Positions 22,919 to 26,643 of a stretch of 26,643 nucleotides of DNA are shown piece after piece. The position numbers and the translations under genes are program-made. Source of the stretch: an uncultured Anaerolineaceae bacterium (GTDB lineage: Bacteria; Chloroflexota; Anaerolineae; Anaerolineales; Anaerolineaceae); NCBI GenBank assembly GCA_938020565.1, contig CALIHP010000008.1, positions 1 through 26,643 on the forward strand, read 5' to 3'. Numbering within the stretch: position 1 is the first letter of the stretch; each line of letters begins with the position of its first letter. The notes beneath the pieces are model-generated. The model was given only the letters and a program-made list of their open reading frames with translations. It ran no database searches and was not told the origin of the DNA.

Positions 22919-23794
22919 ATGAGATTATTGATATACGGCGCGGGCGTGATTGGCGGTCTGTACGCCGCTGCCTTCAGCGGGGCGGGCTATGATACGACCG
23001 TTTTCGCGAGAGGAAAAAGGCTCGAAGTCTTAGAAGAATACGGTTTGCGGTATGAGAAGAAAGGTCGGATCGATAAAGCGAAGGTCAGCGTCATTAAAAA
23101 GCTGGGAAACAACGACCGGTATGACTTTATCTTCCTGCCCGTAAAAGAGAATCAGGCGGTTCAAGCGTTGGAAGAGCTGCGCTTCAATGTCAGCCCGAAT
23201 ATTGTTACGATGGTGAACACGCTTGAACCTTATGAAAACTGGGAGCGTGCCTGCGGAAAAGGACGGGTGATCCCCGCGTTTCCGGGCGCGGGCGGCGGGT
23301 ATGAAGAGGGCGTTCTTAAGGCTGAATTCCTGCCGTGGATTATCCAGCCTACGACTTTCGCTGAAATCAACGGCTGCAGGTCGGAGCGTCTGGAAAGGCT
23401 GGCGGAGATTTTCCAAAAATCGGGCGTTCCGTATCAGGTCGTGCGCGATATGCATCGCTGGCAGCTCTGTCATCTGGCGCTGGTTGTTCCAATTGCCGAC
23501 GCGTATTATAAAGCTGAGAATCCTGAAGCGGTCTGGCGGGAAAAAGAGGTTGTCGCCGGCGCGGCGAGAGAAATTCAGGATAATTTCAGAACGCTTTGCC
23601 ATGCCGGGATGAGCCTTTCGCCATGGAAGCTGAATTTATTCAGGCTGCTGCCGGTTTGGATATTGAGAAGAATCTTTGCCGTTATTTTCCGGAGCCGGTT
23701 CGGGAATCTTTTCATGTATCGGCACGCAATGAAGGCTCCGGATGAGATGAAGCGGCTCCACGATCAGCTTTACCGGTATCTGGGAACGCTTTGA
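22919..23794 (+). CDS. Ketopantoate reductase family (PanE/ApbA-like) oxidoreductase
   Basis: A 291-residue protein with an N-terminal Rossmann fold: MRLLIYGAGVIGGLYAAAFS gives the GxGxxG motif (8-13), followed by the FARG turn typical of ApbA/PanE and DFIFLPVKENQ, the position of the catalytic lysine in the family. The C-terminal half is less canonical and ends in a hydrophobic stretch (FRLLPVWILRRIFAVIF), so a pantothenate role should not be assumed. ATG 22919 has GAGGG 6 nt upstream; an upstream alternative start at 22868 adds residues unrelated to the fold. It is divergent from gcvH. The ABC exporter genes follow after 81 nt. Confidence 0.82.
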   Translation: MRLLIYGAGVIGGLYAAAFSGAGYDTTVFARGKRLEVLEEYGLRYEKKGRIDKAKVSVIKKLGNNDRYDFIFLPVKENQAVQALEELRFNVSPNIVTMVNTLEPYENWERACGKGRVIPAFPGAGGGYEEGVLKAEFLPWIIQPTTFAEINGCRSERLERLAEIFQKSGVPYQVVRDMHRWQLCHLALVVPIADAYYKAENPEAVWREKEVVAGAAREIQDNFRTLCHAGMSLSPWKLNLFRLLPVWILRRIFAVIFRSRFGNLFMYRHAMKAPDEMKRLHDQLYRYLGTL

Positions 23795-23875
23795 GCGAAT
23801 TCCCGCGGTCCTGATTCAGAGCGGGAGCGAAACTTCTGGTCAAAAAAAACGTAAAATTATGGAGGAGGAGATTTA

Positions 23876-24598
23876 TTGAATATGGTTAAGTTAAGCAACG
23901 TTACGAAGAAATTCGGCTCCAAGATCGCCGTGGATCAGGTTACGCTTGAATTAAAACCGGGCGAAATTTTCGGGTTCCTCGGCCCGAACGGCGCAGGGAA
24001 AACGACGACCATTAAAATGATCGTTGGAATCCTGGCGCAGGATCAGGGAGAGATCATCGTTGACGGGATCGACGTTCGTAAGAATCCGGATCAGGCGAAA
24101 AAACGGCTCTGCTTTATTCCGGATAATCCTGATTTATATGAGACGATGACGGGGAAGCAGTACCTGAACTTTATCGCCGACGCTTATGAACTGAAGTCAG
24201 CGGATCGGAGGGAGCGGATCCTCCGATATGCGGATGATTTTGAGATTACCGGGGTATTGAACGACGCAATTTCGAGTTATTCGCATGGTATGCGTCAGAA
24301 GCTATGCCTGATCGGGGCGCTGATCGTCGAACCTTACCTGTTTATTCTGGACGAGCCGATGGTCGGGCTGGATCCGCGCGCGGCGTTCAAGCTGAAGCAG
24401 CTGATGCGGGCGCATTGCGACGCTGGAAAAATTGTCTTTTTCTCGACGCATGTCATGGAAGTCGCCGAGAAGCTCTGCGACCGGATCGCGATTATCAACC
24501 ATGGAAGGATCGTCGCGGCGGGAACGCTCGAAGAAATCCGCAGCGCGGCGCAGGAAGAAGGCAGCCTGGAGCAGATTTTCCTGGAGCTGACCGAATGA
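23876..24598 (+). CDS. ABC transporter ATP-binding protein
   Basis: A 240-residue ATPase subunit of an ABC-2-type exporter. Walker A is GPNGAGKTTT, the signature is SYSHGMRQKLC, Walker B is LFILDEPMVGLD and the H-loop is FFSTHVMEVAE. The C-terminal tail (RIVAAGTLEEIRSAA..LEQIFLELTE) is typical of DrrA/CcmA-like exporter ATPases. The start is TTG 23876, 5 nt after a GGAGGAGGAG ribosome site; ATG 23882 is the alternative. Its stop overlaps the permease ATG by 4 nt. Confidence 0.93.
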   Translation: MNMVKLSNVTKKFGSKIAVDQVTLELKPGEIFGFLGPNGAGKTTTIKMIVGILAQDQGEIIVDGIDVRKNPDQAKKRLCFIPDNPDLYETMTGKQYLNFIADAYELKSADRRERILRYADDFEITGVLNDAISSYSHGMRQKLCLIGALIVEPYLFILDEPMVGLDPRAAFKLKQLMRAHCDAGKIVFFSTHVMEVAEKLCDRIAIINHGRIVAAGTLEEIRSAAQEEGSLEQIFLELTE

Positions 24599-26328
24599 AA
24601 GCGATTTTAACGATTCTCAAGAAGGACCTGACGCTTGGGTATCCCTGGATCGCGAATCCGCGCGGGATCGCGAAGGATAAGAAGACCCGCGGCGTTTTTA
24701 TCGGGCAGCTGTGCCTGCTGATTTTCCTGCTGGTTCCGGCGGCTGTTTTTATATATCTTGCGAAGGATCCTGTCGTTTGGCTGCTCCGGTCGGAATACGC
24801 GGATATGGTTCTCGGCCTGCTGCAGCTGATTGCGCTGGTCTTGACGCTTTTCTTCAGCGTTGTCAAGATTATCAGCGCGCTCTATTTCAGCAACGATTTT
24901 AAAATCATGCAGCGGCTCCCGTTTTCAGAAAGAAGCGTTCTTGCAGGACAGATTTTATCTCTGACGTTCTCTTCAATGCTGATGTCGCTGCTGCTTCCGA
25001 TTTTTTTCTCGGTCTGGCATGGGATCCTGACCGGGAAGGACGCGCTGTTTTACGTGAACGCTGTGGTTGGGTCGACGGCGATCGTCCTTTTTATTACCAG
25101 TTTTGTGACGCTGCTGATCGTTTTGCTGATGCGTTTCATTAATCGCATTCCGAACCTGCGGGCCGCTTTCCAGCTGATCGGGATGGTATTGGTTCTGGCG
25201 ATCTCGGTTGGCCCCAACCTCCTCTCGGCGCATCTTCGTAAATCGTTATCGTTCATGGAGTACGATTTCGAATCGATCCCGGCAATGATCCGCGAGACGG
25301 CGGATATGGTCTGGGCGCGGTTCATCCCGGTCCAGTACTGGATGAAATCTTTATTCAGCGAATCTTTCAACGAGCGCCTCCTCTTCGGAGCGGTGATTCT
25401 TGCGGCCGGGATCCTGATGACGCTCGTTACGGTTTATCTGGGCGCGAAGCCGCTGGCCGCCGGGGTGCGTTCGGCGGAAGTGATCGCGACGCGCAAGAGC
25501 GCTTCAAAATCCGTCCGGATTCGCGGCTGGAACCGGAAACCCAAGGCGTACGCGATTGCGCTCCGCGAGATCGGCGAAATTTTCAAGACGCCGGTTTACC
25601 TGTTCAATATTGCCGGGGCGGGGATCCTGATCCCGCTGATCCTGGCGATCTCGGTTTACGCTTCAATGTCGGGTCAGGATGTCGACCTTGGCGCCGGCGT
25701 CGCGATGCTGCGGGGGTTCCTGAGTGGATTGTACGCGCAGCCGTTGGTTCGCCGGGCGGTCTGGCTGTCGGCGGGGTTCGTGATCGGCATGTTTTTAGGA
25801 ATGAGCGGAGATTCGGCGAAAACGTCGATGTCCCGCGAGGGAAAACGGCTCTGGCTGGTTAAAACGCTCCCATTCTCTGTCGCGGATCAGGTCAACGGCC
25901 GGCTGCTTTGTTCGCTCCTGTTCGACTTCCTGTCGACGCTGCCGACGATGGCGTTGCTGGCGTATTTTCTGAGCGCGGACGCGACCGACCTGCTGTACGG
26001 AGGGATCGCGGTCCTGACTTCGATCGCGTTCATCTCGACGTTCGGGCTGTTTATCGACCTGAACGTGGCGACCTTCAACTGGCAGAATCCGCAGCATGCC
26101 GTCAAAAACAGCCGATCGGTTTTTATTATGACGATTTCGATGATGGCCTATTTCGTGGCGGCAGGGTTTGGCGTGTTTAAGCTGTTCGAAGCGGAGGTTT
26201 TGAAGCTGGCGGACCTGCCGAACCTGATTTTCGGAGTTCTGGGGGTTCACGCGCTGCTGGCGGTCCTGTTGTATTTTGGCTGCCGCTGGACGCTGACGAA
26301 GAGGCTGATTCGATATGAGGCCGGATAG
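24595..26328 (+). CDS. ABC-2-type exporter permease
   Basis: A 577-residue membrane protein with about twelve hydrophobic segments in two groups. The first helices follow a cytoplasmic start (MKAILTILKKDLTLGYPWIA), the middle cytoplasmic loop is basic (RKSASKSVRIRGWNRKPKAY) and the last helix is ALLAVLLYFGCRWTL. The amphipathic EIGEIFKTPVYLFNIAGAGI and FNWQNPQHAVKNSRSV segments resemble the large putative ABC-2 permeases of about 550 residues. It starts at ATG 24595 inside the ATPase stop (ATGA), so translation is coupled and the two form one exporter. The substrate is not predictable. A terminator follows. Confidence 0.88.
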   Translation: MKAILTILKKDLTLGYPWIANPRGIAKDKKTRGVFIGQLCLLIFLLVPAAVFIYLAKDPVVWLLRSEYADMVLGLLQLIALVLTLFFSVVKIISALYFSNDFKIMQRLPFSERSVLAGQILSLTFSSMLMSLLLPIFFSVWHGILTGKDALFYVNAVVGSTAIVLFITSFVTLLIVLLMRFINRIPNLRAAFQLIGMVLVLAISVGPNLLSAHLRKSLSFMEYDFESIPAMIRETADMVWARFIPVQYWMKSLFSESFNERLLFGAVILAAGILMTLVTVYLGAKPLAAGVRSAEVIATRKSASKSVRIRGWNRKPKAYAIALREIGEIFKTPVYLFNIAGAGILIPLILAISVYASMSGQDVDLGAGVAMLRGFLSGLYAQPLVRRAVWLSAGFVIGMFLGMSGDSAKTSMSREGKRLWLVKTLPFSVADQVNGRLLCSLLFDFLSTLPTMALLAYFLSADATDLLYGGIAVLTSIAFISTFGLFIDLNVATFNWQNPQHAVKNSRSVFIMTISMMAYFVAAGFGVFKLFEAEVLKLADLPNLIFGVLGVHALLAVLLYFGCRWTLTKRLIRYEAG

Positions 26329-26354
26329 CGGGCCTGGACGGTTCTGAAGTTGGA

Positions 26355-26390
26355 GACGGGAGCTATGAATTGTTCGCTCCCGTCTTTTTT
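26355..26390 (+). terminator. Rho-independent terminator after the ABC exporter
   Basis: GACGGGAGC (26355-26363) pairs perfectly with GCTCCCGTC (26376-26384) around a 12-nt loop and is followed by a run of seven T. It has no T tract on the minus strand, so it acts only for the exporter operon. Confidence 0.92.
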
Positions 26391-26394
26391 CTTT

Positions 26395-26643
26395 TCAGAA
26401 TCGGCCGCCGCGTTTTCCGGACGATCGTTTTTCGCTTGAACGATTTTCTTTACCGGTACGTTCGCGGAACTCCCCGCCGCGTTCGTTTGGTTCGCTGCGG
26501 TCGAAGGGTTCGCGCCGCGGGTAAGGCTTCGATCCGGCGCGGTACGGCGCGCGGCTGGGACGGGCTTCGTTCCGCCCGGAACGTTCGTGGAACTCCCCGC
26601 CGCGTTCGTTTGGTTCGCTGCGGTCGAAGGGTTCGCGCCGCGG
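26395..26643 (-). CDS. Arg/Gly-rich C-terminal tail of an unknown protein (partial)
   Basis: An open frame of 82 codons enters from the right edge on the minus strand and ends at TGA 26397-26395. The sequence is highly basic and low in complexity: PRREPFDRSEPNERGGEF appears twice, and it ends KRSSGKRGGRF. Such RGG-type disordered tails are common on RNA-binding proteins such as DEAD-box helicases, where they bind RNA. Which protein carries it cannot be decided from the window. The codon choice and the in-frame repeat support coding. Confidence 0.7.
   Translation of the reverse strand, partial: PRREPFDRSEPNERGGEFHERSGRNEARPSRAPYRAGSKPYPRREPFDRSEPNERGGEFRERTGKENRSSEKRSSGKRGGRF
26458..26643. 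repeat. 63-bp direct repeat with 123-bp period in the RGG-like tail
   Basis: Positions 26458-26520 and 26581-26643 are identical except at one base (26465 C, 26588 T). The offset of 123 bp is 41 codons, so the repeat stays in frame and duplicates 21 residues. It may continue past the edge. Confidence 0.9.

Noticed and set aside
24304..24594. Extension of the ABC permease frame into the ATPase gene
   Set aside because: It overlaps the ATPase coding region in another frame; the ATG at 24595 overlapping the ATPase stop gives the expected N-terminus.

Overview
The window reads as a piece of a moderately GC-rich bacterial chromosome. Most genes carry Shine-Dalgarno sequences close to GGAGG, and several promoters look like sigma-70 sites with an extended -10 (TGnTAnnAT). 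The dimeric glycyl-tRNA synthetase, the split glycine decarboxylase (gcvPA/gcvPB), a CpXC-domain protein and a GT-C glycosyltransferase would fit an anaerobic Chloroflexota lineage such as Anaerolineae. That assignment is inference; no rRNA or other decisive marker is present. All coordinates and translations were read by eye, with no database search.

Layout. Positions 1-942 (minus) hold a LuxR-type regulator and the start of a secreted, repeat-bearing protein, driven by a good promoter with a palindrome over its start site. Next are tRNA-Pro(GGG) with its own promoter and terminator (minus), a two-gene amino-sugar module (DegT aminotransferase and hexapeptide acetyltransferase, minus) and glyS (plus). 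Positions 4796-8229 (plus) are a visibly less GC-rich three-gene cluster: an AraC-type regulator fused to a PEP_hydrolase-like TIM barrel, a Tm-1-like/UPF0261 protein and a free-standing PEP_hydrolase-like enzyme. It closes with a two-way terminator. A GT2 glycosyltransferase (minus), a HIT-like protein and a glycerophosphodiesterase (plus) and a CpXC protein (minus) follow. Positions 11908-13662 (minus) are a second AT-richer patch, with an AlbA_2/schlafen-like ATP-binding regulator and a small winged-helix ORF. Then come a GNAT acetyltransferase and scpA (plus), and an overlapping three-gene minus operon of two DUF606/YdcZ half-transporters and a GT-C glycosyltransferase. Positions 18067-22671 (minus) carry gcvH-gcvPA-gcvPB-pepA. 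The window ends with a PanE/ApbA-like reductase, an ABC exporter pair with a strong terminator (plus), and the C-terminal tail of an Arg/Gly-rich protein running in from the right edge (minus).

The strongest candidate for a distinctive system is 4796-8229. The two enzyme-like families that sit side by side here are fused in the tomato antiviral protein Tm-1. The adjacent regulator has used a diverged copy of one of them as its putative sensor domain, so the locus looks like a self-contained metabolic module whose regulator recognises a ligand related to the enzyme's own substrate. The substrate is unknown.

No gene-free stretch exceeds 300 bases. The longest is 2961-3228, which holds two divergent promoter candidates. 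The gap 4639-4795 between glyS and the AraC gene shows only weak small hairpins and no convincing promoter.
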